From: Bryobacterales bacterium
Lineage (GTDB): Bacteria; Acidobacteriota; Terriglobia; Bryobacterales; Bryobacteraceae
Direction of reading: 5' to 3'
DNA: 42,756 bases
Assembly (NCBI GenBank): GCA_009697505.1
Contig: SHUD01000018.1
Coordinates: forward strand, 1 to 42,756
Shown here: piece after piece, positions 26,131 through 34,685 of the stretch
Layout: each line of letters starts with the position of its first letter
Numbering within the stretch: position 1 is the first letter of the stretch
Made by a program: the position numbers and the translations under genes
Notes under the pieces: generated by a model
Database searches by the model: none
What the model was told of the DNA's origin: nothing
The model's input: only the letters and a program-made list of their open reading frames with translations

Positions 26131-28053
26131 ATGCTCAGAAGCAACTCATTGCGGGTCTCCGCAATCATCGCCGCGCTGGTCGGCATGACGTTTCTATCTT
26201 CTCCCACGCTGCGCGCGCAGCAGGCCGACACGATCCTGCACAACGGCAAGGTCCTCACCGTGGACGCCAATTTTTCCATCGCGCAGGCCGTCGCCGTGCA
26301 GGGCAATAAGATTGCCGCCGTGGGCACCAACGCGCAGGTTATGGCGCTGCGCGGTCCTAACACGCGAGTGATCGATCTGAAAGGCCGTACATTAATCCCC
26401 GGCTTGATCGATACGCACAACCACATCCACAGCTACGCCGAGGATACCTACGGCTCGGTGATGACGCCGCAGGAGAACCATCGCTACCCCGTCGACTGGA
26501 AGGGCGTGAAGACGGAGCAGGACGTGCTCAACCAGATCAAGGGTCTGATGGACAAGAACAAATTTCCCAAGGGCAAGTGGGTTTATTTTGAGAATCAGTT
26601 GTCCTTCACCGGCGGCGGCGGCAACGCTGCGCAAGCCAAGATTCTCTACGACGACATGAACCGCTATGACCTCGACAAGATTTCGCCCGACAATCCGATT
26701 GTGCTCTCGATGGGCATCCCGGACTTCAACGGCTTCCTGCTGAATAGCATGGCCATCGACATTATTTGGAACAAGCGCGGCTACTCCGACTTCATCACCA
26801 AATACGGTCGCTTCTGGATCGATAATGCGGGCCGTCCTGATGGGCATCTGGAGCCTCCGGCCAGCCGTCTGCTCGGCGACTATGTTTTGGATCGCGAGCC
26901 CGCGGTGCTGGCTCCTTACTTCAAGCTGTATAACGATGAGTTGGCCGCCTCCGGCCTGACCACCATCTCGACACGCGTTCCGCAGGAGACGCTGAAGGCC
27001 TATCAGTTGCTCCATTCCAAGGGCCAGATGACCTTCCGTCTCGGCTACGGGCGCGAAGAAGTTTTCGGCACGTTGAAGAATCCGGCGCAGGACCTGAAGC
27101 AATATGTGGGCTTGGTCGGCTCAGGCGACGACATGTTCTGGGTAACGTCCGTCGCGCCCACCGCGGTCGACGGCGCCAGCACTCGCGCCTGTACCAATCA
27201 AAAGCGTATTTCATCCTACGGCGCGATTGATGGCTGGTGGCCGCTCGGCCAGTGCCACACGGACAGCGAGTTCTCCGGCGCAGCCAAGCGCAGCGCCAAG
27301 ATCACTGGCAACTACTTCCAGGAATGGACCATGGCCCAGGGGATGCTCGGCATCCGCTTCGCCAACACGCACGTGGCTGGCGACCGTTCGGTGGCCTCGC
27401 TGCTCAACATGGTCGAGGAGATTCAGAAGCAGAAGGGTGCCGCGGCCACCAAGGGTTGGGCGTTCGATCACTGCTTCCTGGTCAATGTGAAAGACCTGCC
27501 CAAGGCCAAGCGGCTGGGCGTCGGCTTCAGTTGCGCGCCAAAGTACGTGGAGAGCGCGGGCAGCGTGGCGACGGCTTACGGCGAGGAGGTCGCCAACAAC
27601 TTCATGGTCCCCATGAAGAGCATGATCAACGCCGGGGTGCATGTGACGTATGAATCCGACCGCGACATGTACACCTGGTTTGAGATGGAAATTCTGCTCA
27701 CTCGCAAGGACCGCAAGGGGAAGGTCTGGGGCGCGCAGGAAAAGCTCAACAAGACCGAAGCGCTGCACACCATTACGCGTTGGGCCGCCGAATATGTCCT
27801 GAAGGGGGACAAAGTGGGCTCGCTGGAAAAAGGCAAGCTGGCCGATTTGGTGGTGCTCGACAAGGACTACATGACCATCCCTGACGAGCAGGTCAGCGAC
27901 ATTCGCCCGCAGTTGACGATGCTCGACGGCAAGATCATTTTCCTGGCCACAGGTTTCTCGCAGGAGACCAACCTGAAGCCCGCAGGCGCACTCATCTCCA
28001 CCTACGATGAGTTGCTCAAGCGCCGTCCCGAAGGCGCGCGCCCTGATTTCTAG
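26128..28053 (+). CDS. Exported YtcJ-like amidohydrolase, copy 4
   Basis: A 641-residue exported hydrolase, close paralogue of copy 1 (7174-9132): both begin the core with QQAD, (I)LHNGKVLTVD and IAQAVAV, and end near LKPAGALIST. The start at 26128 uses the second of two duplicated ribosome sites; 26110 is equally possible. Signal peptide about 1-30 (ending LRAQ). GLIDTHNHIHS supplies His97 and His99; NTHVAGDRS, FDHC and YESDRD follow as metal-site motifs. RACTNQKR and GQCHTD are present. It is separated from the other three copies by 13 kb of sulfite dehydrogenase, metallo-hydrolase and receptor genes, which ties the block together as one functional unit (inference). Confidence 0.88.
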   Translation: MMLRSNSLRVSAIIAALVGMTFLSSPTLRAQQADTILHNGKVLTVDANFSIAQAVAVQGNKIAAVGTNAQVMALRGPNTRVIDLKGRTLIPGLIDTHNHIHSYAEDTYGSVMTPQENHRYPVDWKGVKTEQDVLNQIKGLMDKNKFPKGKWVYFENQLSFTGGGGNAAQAKILYDDMNRYDLDKISPDNPIVLSMGIPDFNGFLLNSMAIDIIWNKRGYSDFITKYGRFWIDNAGRPDGHLEPPASRLLGDYVLDREPAVLAPYFKLYNDELAASGLTTISTRVPQETLKAYQLLHSKGQMTFRLGYGREEVFGTLKNPAQDLKQYVGLVGSGDDMFWVTSVAPTAVDGASTRACTNQKRISSYGAIDGWWPLGQCHTDSEFSGAAKRSAKITGNYFQEWTMAQGMLGIRFANTHVAGDRSVASLLNMVEEIQKQKGAAATKGWAFDHCFLVNVKDLPKAKRLGVGFSCAPKYVESAGSVATAYGEEVANNFMVPMKSMINAGVHVTYESDRDMYTWFEMEILLTRKDRKGKVWGAQEKLNKTEALHTITRWAAEYVLKGDKVGSLEKGKLADLVVLDKDYMTIPDEQVSDIRPQLTMLDGKIIFLATGFSQETNLKPAGALISTYDELLKRRPEGARPDF

Positions 28054-28066
28054 GGTGTTCTTGTTC

Positions 28067-28150
28067 AACAGAGCCGCGACCGGAAGGGAGCGGTTGCATG
28101 ATCGTTATAATACGATCGAGCAATCGCTCCCTTCCGGTCGCGGCTCTGTT
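28067..28150. repeat. GAGCC-CGACCG hairpin family, copy with perfect 26-bp arms
   Basis: Arms 28067-28092 and 28125-28150 are exact reverse complements, and the stem continues inward about 5 more pairs with one G-T. The loop contains TATAAT. It stands between the convergent ends of amidohydrolase 4 and the small minus-strand gene and may act as a two-way terminator. Variable pair of this copy: GA/TC. Confidence 0.9.
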
Positions 28151-28169
28151 TGGGCTTGAGAAATTAGCG

Positions 28170-28472
28170 TTACAGCGTCATGCACTTCACGCTGGCGGGT
28201 GGCGTTGAGCTGCAGCGGAACCCTTCGGCGCGGCCGTTGGTGATGAACGAGCAGGCGTTGTCTTTGGCCGTCTGCATGGCGTTCTCTTCGCTTTCGCCCT
28301 TCACCAGCAGGCATTTCTTGCGGCCCTCGAACTCCATGCACACTTCGCATTCCACTTGGCGCAGGCCCATGGTCTCATAGGCGATTATGCCCATCATCAC
28401 CACGCCGAACACGACGGTAACGATGGCGGCTTTGTAGTTGCTCTTTCGTGGAGTAGGCAAAGCGAACCTCAC
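28170..28472 (-). CDS. Small single-pass membrane protein with conserved-looking cysteines, unknown function
   Basis: About 100 residues if translation starts at the GTG complement of 28470-28472; upstream in-frame codons look non-coding. A membrane helix lies at about residues 14-31 after a short basic N-terminus (PTPRKSNYK). The exported or loop part holds VECEVCMEFEGRKKC, then CSFITNGRAEGFRCSS and a final KCM: six cysteines, which suggests disulfides or metal binding outside the cytoplasm. I do not recognise the family. No ribosome site decides the start. The 260 bases between this gene and the next plus-strand gene show only a 9-base tandem repeat (TGCCTGAGG twice, about 28643-28660). Confidence 0.6.
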   Translation of the reverse strand: MRFALPTPRKSNYKAAIVTVVFGVVMMGIIAYETMGLRQVECEVCMEFEGRKKCLLVKGESEENAMQTAKDNACSFITNGRAEGFRCSSTPPASVKCMTL

Positions 28473-28732
28473 ATGGAAAGTGTTTTGGCGATACAAAATC
28501 CTTGCTGCCAACAGGCAACGGGATTCGCCGCAGACACCTCTAATATAGTGGAAATGGCCGGAAAACTCACATATCATCAAATTCGTTCATCAGGATGTTC
28601 GTCAACCATGCTTTCAGCCGCCACCAATATCCGGCACGCCTGTGCCTGAGGTGCCTGAGGTGAAGGGCACTGGCTGGCGCGAGTGAACGGCGCAGCCTGG
28701 CACGAGTAGCTAGAGCATCGAGAGGGATGGAA

Positions 28733-30343
28733 ATGCAAAGCATCAGTCGAGTGAGAAGAGATAGAAGGCACTACACGCGAACGCTGGCGACTGGGCTGCC
28801 GCGCGTGCGGATGTCCGCTTGGTTGCTGATCGCGGCTCTCGCCGCGAGCGCCCTCGCGAGAGCGCAGAAAGTGGATCTGAACGTGGTGGATCACACGCTC
28901 AAGAACGGCATGCGCCTGCTCATGGTCGAGCGGCACGACGCGCCCATCGTCTCTCTCTACATGCAGTTCAAAGTGGGCGGCGTCAATGACCCGCAGGGCA
29001 AGACCGGCATCGCGCACATGCTGGAACACATGATGTTCAAGGGCACGCGAACGTATGGGACCGCCAGCTACAAGGGCGAGCTGCCGATCATGGAGAAGAT
29101 TGATCAAACCTACGCGCAGCTTGCGGCGGAGCGGGACAAGCGCGAGTCGGCATTCCAAAAAGTGGATGAGGAGAAGATTCAAAAGCTGGAAGAAGAGATG
29201 ACCAGGCTACAGCAGGAGCAGGAAAAGTTTGTGGTTACCGATGAGCTTTCGCAGACCTACGAGCGTCTCGGCGCGGTGGGTTTGAACGCCTCGACGGGAG
29301 CCGACTCCACTCAATATTTTTTGTCGCTGCCCTCCAATCAGCTGGAGGTCTGGGCATACATTGAGGCCGACCGCATGGCCAATCCCATCTTCCGCGAATT
29401 TTATGCGGAGCGCGACGTAGTCCATGAAGAGCGCCGCCTGCGCACCGACACCAATCCCGATGGCCTGCTCTGGGAACGCTTCCAGGCGACCGCGTTTCAG
29501 GCTCATCCTTACAAAAATCCAGTGGTGGGCTGGGCCTCGGACATCGATAACTACACGCGCGAGGAAGTGCTCGAATACTTCAAGACGTTTTACGCGCCTA
29601 ACAACTCCATTGTGGCCATCGTCGGCGACATCGATCCGAAGAAGACCATCGCCATGATGGAGAAATATTTCGGCTCGATCCCCGCGCAGCGTCAGCCGAG
29701 GCGCCACATCAGCGACGAGCCGGATCAGCCGGGCGAGCGCCGCGTGGTGGTCGCGTTTGACGCGCAGCCCGATCTGCTGATCGGCTACCACATTCCTCAG
29801 GCCGGACACGAAGACACGTTCGCGCTGGACGTGATGGGCCAGTTGCTTTCGGGTGTGACGCGCGGGTCGCGCACGGGTCGTCTGTATAGAAGCCTGGTGC
29901 TCGAAAAGAAAGTTGCGTTGGATGTATCCGCCGGGTCGAACTCCTCGCTTTACCCGAATCTGTTCATCGTTTCCGCAACGCCCGCGCAGGGCAAGACGAT
30001 TGCGGAAGTTGAGGAGGCTATCTACGAGGAGATCGAAAAATTCCAGAAGGAGCCCCCCACAGCCGAAGAGTTGGCGCGCGTGCGCAACGCGGTGGATGCG
30101 TCCATGATTCGCGCCCTGCGCTCCAACAGTGGCGTGGCGCGCATGATCGCCGGCGTGGAACACATTGCCGGGGATTGGCGATACATTTTTACCGAGGTCG
30201 AGAAAACCAAAGCGGTTACCGGGGAGCAAGTGCAGGCCATGGCCAAGAAATATTTCAGCCCGGAAAACCGCACCGTGGGTGAGTTGCGCCCTCTTGCCGC
30301 TGAAGAGTCCGGGGATCCGCAGTCCATGGAGGCCGTGCAATGA
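28733..30343 (+). CDS. M16 family zinc metallopeptidase (insulinase/pitrilysin-like), catalytic subunit
   Basis: A 536-residue exported peptidase. ATG 28733 is preferred over 28727 because GAGGG (28722-28726) is then 6 bases away. A signal or anchor helix lies at about residues 28-45. The inverted zinc motif HMLEH is at 95-99, with the third ligand expected in ERDVVHEERR further on. A glutamate/lysine-rich coiled-coil stretch (about 125-165) is inserted after the zinc motif, which is typical of this acidobacterial/proteobacterial subgroup. The C-terminal M16 domain has GSRTGRLYRSL. It overlaps the next gene by ATGA; such pairs form heterodimers in which this subunit cleaves peptides in the periplasm. 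Confidence 0.92.
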   Translation: MQSISRVRRDRRHYTRTLATGLPRVRMSAWLLIAALAASALARAQKVDLNVVDHTLKNGMRLLMVERHDAPIVSLYMQFKVGGVNDPQGKTGIAHMLEHMMFKGTRTYGTASYKGELPIMEKIDQTYAQLAAERDKRESAFQKVDEEKIQKLEEEMTRLQQEQEKFVVTDELSQTYERLGAVGLNASTGADSTQYFLSLPSNQLEVWAYIEADRMANPIFREFYAERDVVHEERRLRTDTNPDGLLWERFQATAFQAHPYKNPVVGWASDIDNYTREEVLEYFKTFYAPNNSIVAIVGDIDPKKTIAMMEKYFGSIPAQRQPRRHISDEPDQPGERRVVVAFDAQPDLLIGYHIPQAGHEDTFALDVMGQLLSGVTRGSRTGRLYRSLVLEKKVALDVSAGSNSSLYPNLFIVSATPAQGKTIAEVEEAIYEEIEKFQKEPPTAEELARVRNAVDASMIRALRSNSGVARMIAGVEHIAGDWRYIFTEVEKTKAVTGEQVQAMAKKYFSPENRTVGELRPLAAEESGDPQSMEAVQ

Positions 30344-31914
30344 CTGCCGGTAAATATAGAATTGGGGCAATCATGATGTCTGACATACGACGATTTTTGC
30401 ATCAAGAAATCACCGCCGTGGCGCCGGCATTGCTGGTGGGTTTTCTTCTCGCGGTTTCGAGTGGAGCGGCTCAGGAGTCGCGTCCCGCCGCGCCGCTTTC
30501 AGCGAATGCGGACAAGCACTCCGAGGGCTGGAATCAGGCGATGAAGTTGAAGGGGCCGCCGCTGCCGCCGAAGTTTCCCGTGGTTGGAAAAGAAATTGAG
30601 CGCGTGGTATTGGAGAATGGCCTGATCGTCTACATGCAGGAGGATCACCGCCTGCCGCTGTTCGATGCCGTGGCCATGGTGCGCGCGGGGAGCTACTACG
30701 AAACGCCTGAAGAGTTGCGCACGGCGACGCTGCTGGGCGAGATGATGCGGCGCGGTGGGACGAAGAATTACAATCCCGACCAGCTCGAGGAAAAACTCGA
30801 TTCCCTCGTCGCCAACCTGAACGTCTCCATGCAGCAGGAGTCGTGCAGCGTGTCCATTAATCTGCTGCAGAAAGATGCCGCCGAAGGATTGAAGATACTT
30901 TCGGAGGTGCTGCGCAATCCCGATTTTGACGGTGAGCGATTGGAGTTGGCCAAGCGTCAGACGCTGTTCAACCTGCGCTCATCGAACGATTCGCCCGGCC
31001 CCATCCTGCGCCGCGAATTCGCGCGACTGCTCTACACCGAGGCTCATCCAGCCGGTCGCACGCCCACCTTCGAGCGCATTCAGAAGATTGAGCGCGGCGA
31101 CCTCGATCGGTTCCATCAAAAGTATTTCCATCCCAATCAGGTGATGATCGGACTCACCGGCGACTTCAACAAGGCGGAGATGCTCCAGATGATCCGCGAA
31201 ATTTTTGGCGACTGGCCGCGCGCCCAGGTCAGCTTGCCGCCTCTGCCAAAAGTAAATCCTCAACCGAAGCCCGGGGTTTACTATGTTTCGAAGCCGATCA
31301 ATCAGTCGCATTTTTACCTGGGGCATTGGGGGATCAACCGCGAAAATCCCGACCGCTTCGCCATCAGCCTGATGAACGACATCCTCGGCGGCGGGAGCCT
31401 GACGTCGCGGCTCGGCAAGCGCGTGCGCAATGACGAAGGCCTGGCGTACTCCGTGGGCAGCTCGTATCCCACCAGCACGCGAGACATTAATTTTTTCATC
31501 TCCGCGGCGCAGACCAAAACCGAATCAACAGTGCAGGCCATCCAGTCAACGTTGGACGAGATTCACAAAATGATGACCACGAAGATCACCAAGAATGAGT
31601 TCGACATGGCCAAGGAGATGTTCCTCTACAGCTATGTCTTCAATTACTCGGAGCCATCGCGCTCACTCGGCGCGGTGATGGGAGTGGAATTCGACGGACT
31701 GCCCGCCGATTACCTGGAGAAAGAGTTCGCTGGATATCAGGCTGTTACCGCGGCGGACATCGAGCGCGTGGCCAAGCAGTATCTCAAACCGGACCAGGCG
31801 ACCATTTTCATCGTGGGAGATTTCGCGAAGATTGCGTCGCAGGCCGCCGCGCTGGGTGAGGCGAAAGAACTTCAGCCATTTAATTTTGGGGAGCCGCCCG
31901 CGCGCGGTCGTTGA
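30340..31914 (+). CDS. M16 family peptidase-like protein lacking the zinc motif (partner subunit)
   Basis: A 524-residue partner of the preceding peptidase. Its ATG overlaps the upstream TGA (ATGA), with GGAGG (30328-30332) 7 bases before it. A signal segment lies at about residues 25-44. Where the catalytic subunit has HxxEH this protein has LLGEM (131-135), so it cannot bind zinc in the usual way. The second M16 domain keeps the substrate-binding Arg/Tyr region: GGSLTSRLGKRVRNDEGLAYSVG. In the family, such subunits (like the alpha subunit of mitochondrial processing peptidase) bind substrate while the partner cuts. It ends 3 bases before the convergent symporter gene. Confidence 0.9.
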   Translation: MTAGKYRIGAIMMSDIRRFLHQEITAVAPALLVGFLLAVSSGAAQESRPAAPLSANADKHSEGWNQAMKLKGPPLPPKFPVVGKEIERVVLENGLIVYMQEDHRLPLFDAVAMVRAGSYYETPEELRTATLLGEMMRRGGTKNYNPDQLEEKLDSLVANLNVSMQQESCSVSINLLQKDAAEGLKILSEVLRNPDFDGERLELAKRQTLFNLRSSNDSPGPILRREFARLLYTEAHPAGRTPTFERIQKIERGDLDRFHQKYFHPNQVMIGLTGDFNKAEMLQMIREIFGDWPRAQVSLPPLPKVNPQPKPGVYYVSKPINQSHFYLGHWGINRENPDRFAISLMNDILGGGSLTSRLGKRVRNDEGLAYSVGSSYPTSTRDINFFISAAQTKTESTVQAIQSTLDEIHKMMTTKITKNEFDMAKEMFLYSYVFNYSEPSRSLGAVMGVEFDGLPADYLEKEFAGYQAVTAADIERVAKQYLKPDQATIFIVGDFAKIASQAAALGEAKELQPFNFGEPPARGR

Positions 31915-31917
31915 GCA

Positions 31918-33189
31918 TCACGTCTCGGCTGGTTCCGTGGCGCTGATATAGACGGCGGCGACGAGATCGCCGGTTACATTCAGAACCGTGCGTGACATAT
32001 CCAGAATGCGGTCGATGCCCAGGATGATGGCGATGCCCTCCATTGGAATATTCACCTGATTCAGGATCAACATCACAAAGGGAATCGATCCGGCGGGAAC
32101 GCCGGCTGTGCCCACGCCTGACAGCACCGCCATCACCAGCAGCATGGCCTGCTGGCCCAGCGTTAAATCCACGCCGAAAACCTGCGCGAGAAACAGCACC
32201 GTAACGCCTTCGTAGAGCGCCGTGCCATTTTGATTGGCGGTGGCGCCGATGGTCAGCACGAAGTGCGAGATGCCGCGCGGCAAATGCAGCTCTTCGTGGG
32301 CCACGCGCAGGGCGGTGGGCAGCGTGGCGTTGGAGCTGGAGGTGGAGAACGCGGTGAGGATGACCGTGCGAATTTTGCGCAGAAACTCAAATTGGTTCAC
32401 CCGCGCCATGAATTTCAGAATGAACGAATACACCACGAACTGCTGGATCGCCAATCCCGCCAGCACCGCCAGCACGTACCACAACATGCTGCCCAGCAGG
32501 CCGAAGCCGAAGCGCGCGGTCATGGTGAACAGCAGCGCGAAGACGCCGTAGGGCGCCAGATGCATGATCATCTCGATGATTTTCGCCGCCGTCAGATAGA
32601 CGCCTTCGAGCAAAGAGAGCACGCTCGCCGAGCGCTCCGCGGGAATCAGGATGAGGGCGGAGCCGAAGATCAGCGCGAAGATCATGATGCCGATCAGGTC
32701 CGGCGGATTTTTAGCCATCGCGGCGAAGGGATTGTCGGGAATTAAATTCTCAATAAAGCTGCCCGTGGTGGGCGGCGGAGGCAGACGCTCGGCGTCGCCG
32801 CGATAGCGCTCCATCAACATCGCGCGCGTCTCCGGCGCGATGCGCTTGCCCGGCTGGAGGCCGTTGGCGATGGCCAGTCCGATGACCACGGAAATGGACG
32901 AAACGATCAGCGTGTAGAGCAGCGTCTTCAGTCCCACGCGCCCTAGGCGGCGCAGATCGGCCATGCCCGCGGCGGCCAGCGTGAGCGACGAAAAGACCAG
33001 CACGATCACGGTCATCAGCAACAGGCGGAGGAAGATGCGTCCGGCGGGCTCGGTTACGCGATTGATCAGCCAATCGAGCGCCGTGCGGTCGGCGGGAGCG
33101 AACGCGTTGGCCAGTCCTCCACACAGCGCGCCCAGCGCCAGGCCGAGGAAGATGCGCGAATGCAGCGGTGTGGATTTTCGTTCGGTCAT
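31918..33189 (-). CDS. Dicarboxylate/amino acid:cation symporter (DAACS, GltP/DctA family)
   Basis: A 423-residue inner-membrane transporter with about eight membrane helices and two re-entrant loops. The serine-rich re-entrant loop STSSSNATLPT is at 282-292 and the NMDGT-type motif reads NQNGT at 319-323, followed by GVPAG near 365. These place it in the family that imports glutamate, aspartate or C4-dicarboxylates with sodium or protons. The replacement of Met-Asp by Gln-Asn in NMDGT is not rare in bacterial members but leaves the coupling ion uncertain. It is convergent with the M16 pair and downstream of the response-regulator gene, with a hairpin repeat in between. Confidence 0.9.
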   Translation of the reverse strand: MTERKSTPLHSRIFLGLALGALCGGLANAFAPADRTALDWLINRVTEPAGRIFLRLLLMTVIVLVFSSLTLAAAGMADLRRLGRVGLKTLLYTLIVSSISVVIGLAIANGLQPGKRIAPETRAMLMERYRGDAERLPPPPTTGSFIENLIPDNPFAAMAKNPPDLIGIMIFALIFGSALILIPAERSASVLSLLEGVYLTAAKIIEMIMHLAPYGVFALLFTMTARFGFGLLGSMLWYVLAVLAGLAIQQFVVYSFILKFMARVNQFEFLRKIRTVILTAFSTSSSNATLPTALRVAHEELHLPRGISHFVLTIGATANQNGTALYEGVTVLFLAQVFGVDLTLGQQAMLLVMAVLSGVGTAGVPAGSIPFVMLILNQVNIPMEGIAIILGIDRILDMSRTVLNVTGDLVAAVYISATEPAET

Positions 33190-33211
33190 GGATTAATTAA
33201 GTTCTGTGTCT

Positions 33212-33306
33212 GCGATCAGAGCCCCGACCGCCAGGGAGGGGGCACGCTCGAAGGATATACAATTCGTTATGCATGCCACCTCCCTGGCGGTCGAGGCTCT
33301 GATCGC
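33212..33306. repeat. GAGCC-CGACCG hairpin family, copy with 32-bp arms
   Basis: Arms 33212-33243 and 33275-33306 pair over 32 bases with 2 mismatches; the loop is 31 bases. Variable pair: CC/GG-type (CCGCCAGGG against CCCTGGCGG). It sits between the response-regulator stop and the symporter start. Confidence 0.88.
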
Positions 33307-33311
33307 GCGCT

Positions 33312-34685
33312 TCAAATACCGTATTTCTTGGCGTAGTGGCGGAACGAACGGTAGCTCATTTTGAGCAGGTCCGCCGCTTTGGTGCGCACGCCGCCGGACT
33401 GCGCTATGGCCGCCGTCAACATTTTGCGCTCGATCTGCTCGATGTGATTATGCAGGTCAATGCCGTCACGTGGCAAGTCCATTGCGCCCGTGCCTACGTG
33501 CAGCGACTCGCCACCGTGCAGGACGCGCTCGGGCAAGGAATCCGGCGTGATCTCCGCGCCACGCTCCAGCGCCACGGCCCGCTCAATGGCGTTCTCGAGT
33601 TCGCGCACATTGCCGGGCCAGGTGTAGGACTCCAGCAGACGGACGGACTCCGCCGTGAGGCCGCTGACGGATTTTCCCATCTGTACGCGGAACTGTTCGA
33701 GGAAATGAAACGCCAGCAGGGAGATGTCCGACGCGCGGCTGCGCAGCGGCGGCACCATTACGGGAATGACGCTGATGCGGTAGAAGAGGTCGGTGCGAAA
33801 CTTTTCCTCGCGGACCATCTGTTGCAGGTCGCGGTTGGTGGCGGCGATCACGCGCACGTCCACATCAATTTCTTCATTTCCGCCGACGGGACGAATCTTG
33901 CGCTCCTGCAGCGCGCGCAGCAACTTCACCTGCATGGGCACGCTCATCTCGCCGATCTCATCCATGAAGAGCGTGCCGCCGGCGGCATATTCGAACAGGC
34001 CCTTCTTGTTGGCCGTTGCCCCTGTGAATGCGCCCTTCATGTATCCGAACAGCTCGCTCTCCACCAGCGTCTCCTGAAACGCGCTGCAGTTGATGGTAAC
34101 AAAGGGTTTCTCCGCGCGGCGGCTGTGATCGTGGATGGCGCGCGCGACCAACTCCTTGCCAGTGCCGCTTTCGCCCAGGATCAGCGCGGTGCTGTTGGTG
34201 GGCGCGACGCTGAGCAGCAGCTCGAACAGCGCCTTCATCGGCGGACTTTGCCCGACGATCTTGTCGAGGCCGCGGTCCTTGGTCAGCTCGCGCCGCAGCA
34301 TCTGGTTTTCGTCTTTGATGCGCAGCGTCTCCAGCACACGGTCGACAGCGAACTTCAGGTCATCCACAAACTCGTGCGATTTCTCCACATAGTCGGCTGC
34401 ACCCAATTTTCCCGCGTAGAGCGCGGTGTTGGTGGTGCCGTGTGCGGTCATCAGGATCACCGGGATTTCGGGGTAGGTCTCGTGGACCTTAGCCAGCAGG
34501 TCCAGGCCGCTGGTATTGGGCATTTTGATATCGGAGACCAGCAGATCATAGTGCGAGGATTCCAGCTTGCGCAGCGCGCCGTCCACGCTGGTGGCGCTGT
34601 CCACGCGATGGCCCTGCGAGCGGAAAGCGATCTCCAGCATCGCGCAGATGGATTTTTCGTCGTCAACAATTAGTAGATTAGCCAT
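33312..34685 (-). CDS. Sigma-54-dependent response regulator, NtrC/PilR type
   Basis: A 457-residue transcription activator. The receiver domain (1-120) has the acidic pair Asp8-Asp9 and phospho-acceptor Asp52 (SDIKMP). The AAA+ domain has Walker A GESGTGKE at 171-178, the sigma-54 contact loop GAFTGA at 218-223 and Walker B MDEIG at 241-245. A Fis-type helix-turn-helix closes the protein (KAADLLKMSYRSFRHYAKKYGI, shown in part here as KMSYRSFRHYAKKYG). The ending and the sensor partner resemble PilR, which activates pilin genes, but no pilus gene is in the window. It overlaps the kinase gene by 8 bases, so the two are translated together. Confidence 0.93.
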   Translation of the reverse strand: MANLLIVDDEKSICAMLEIAFRSQGHRVDSATSVDGALRKLESSHYDLLVSDIKMPNTSGLDLLAKVHETYPEIPVILMTAHGTTNTALYAGKLGAADYVEKSHEFVDDLKFAVDRVLETLRIKDENQMLRRELTKDRGLDKIVGQSPPMKALFELLLSVAPTNSTALILGESGTGKELVARAIHDHSRRAEKPFVTINCSAFQETLVESELFGYMKGAFTGATANKKGLFEYAAGGTLFMDEIGEMSVPMQVKLLRALQERKIRPVGGNEEIDVDVRVIAATNRDLQQMVREEKFRTDLFYRISVIPVMVPPLRSRASDISLLAFHFLEQFRVQMGKSVSGLTAESVRLLESYTWPGNVRELENAIERAVALERGAEITPDSLPERVLHGGESLHVGTGAMDLPRDGIDLHNHIEQIERKMLTAAIAQSGGVRTKAADLLKMSYRSFRHYAKKYGI

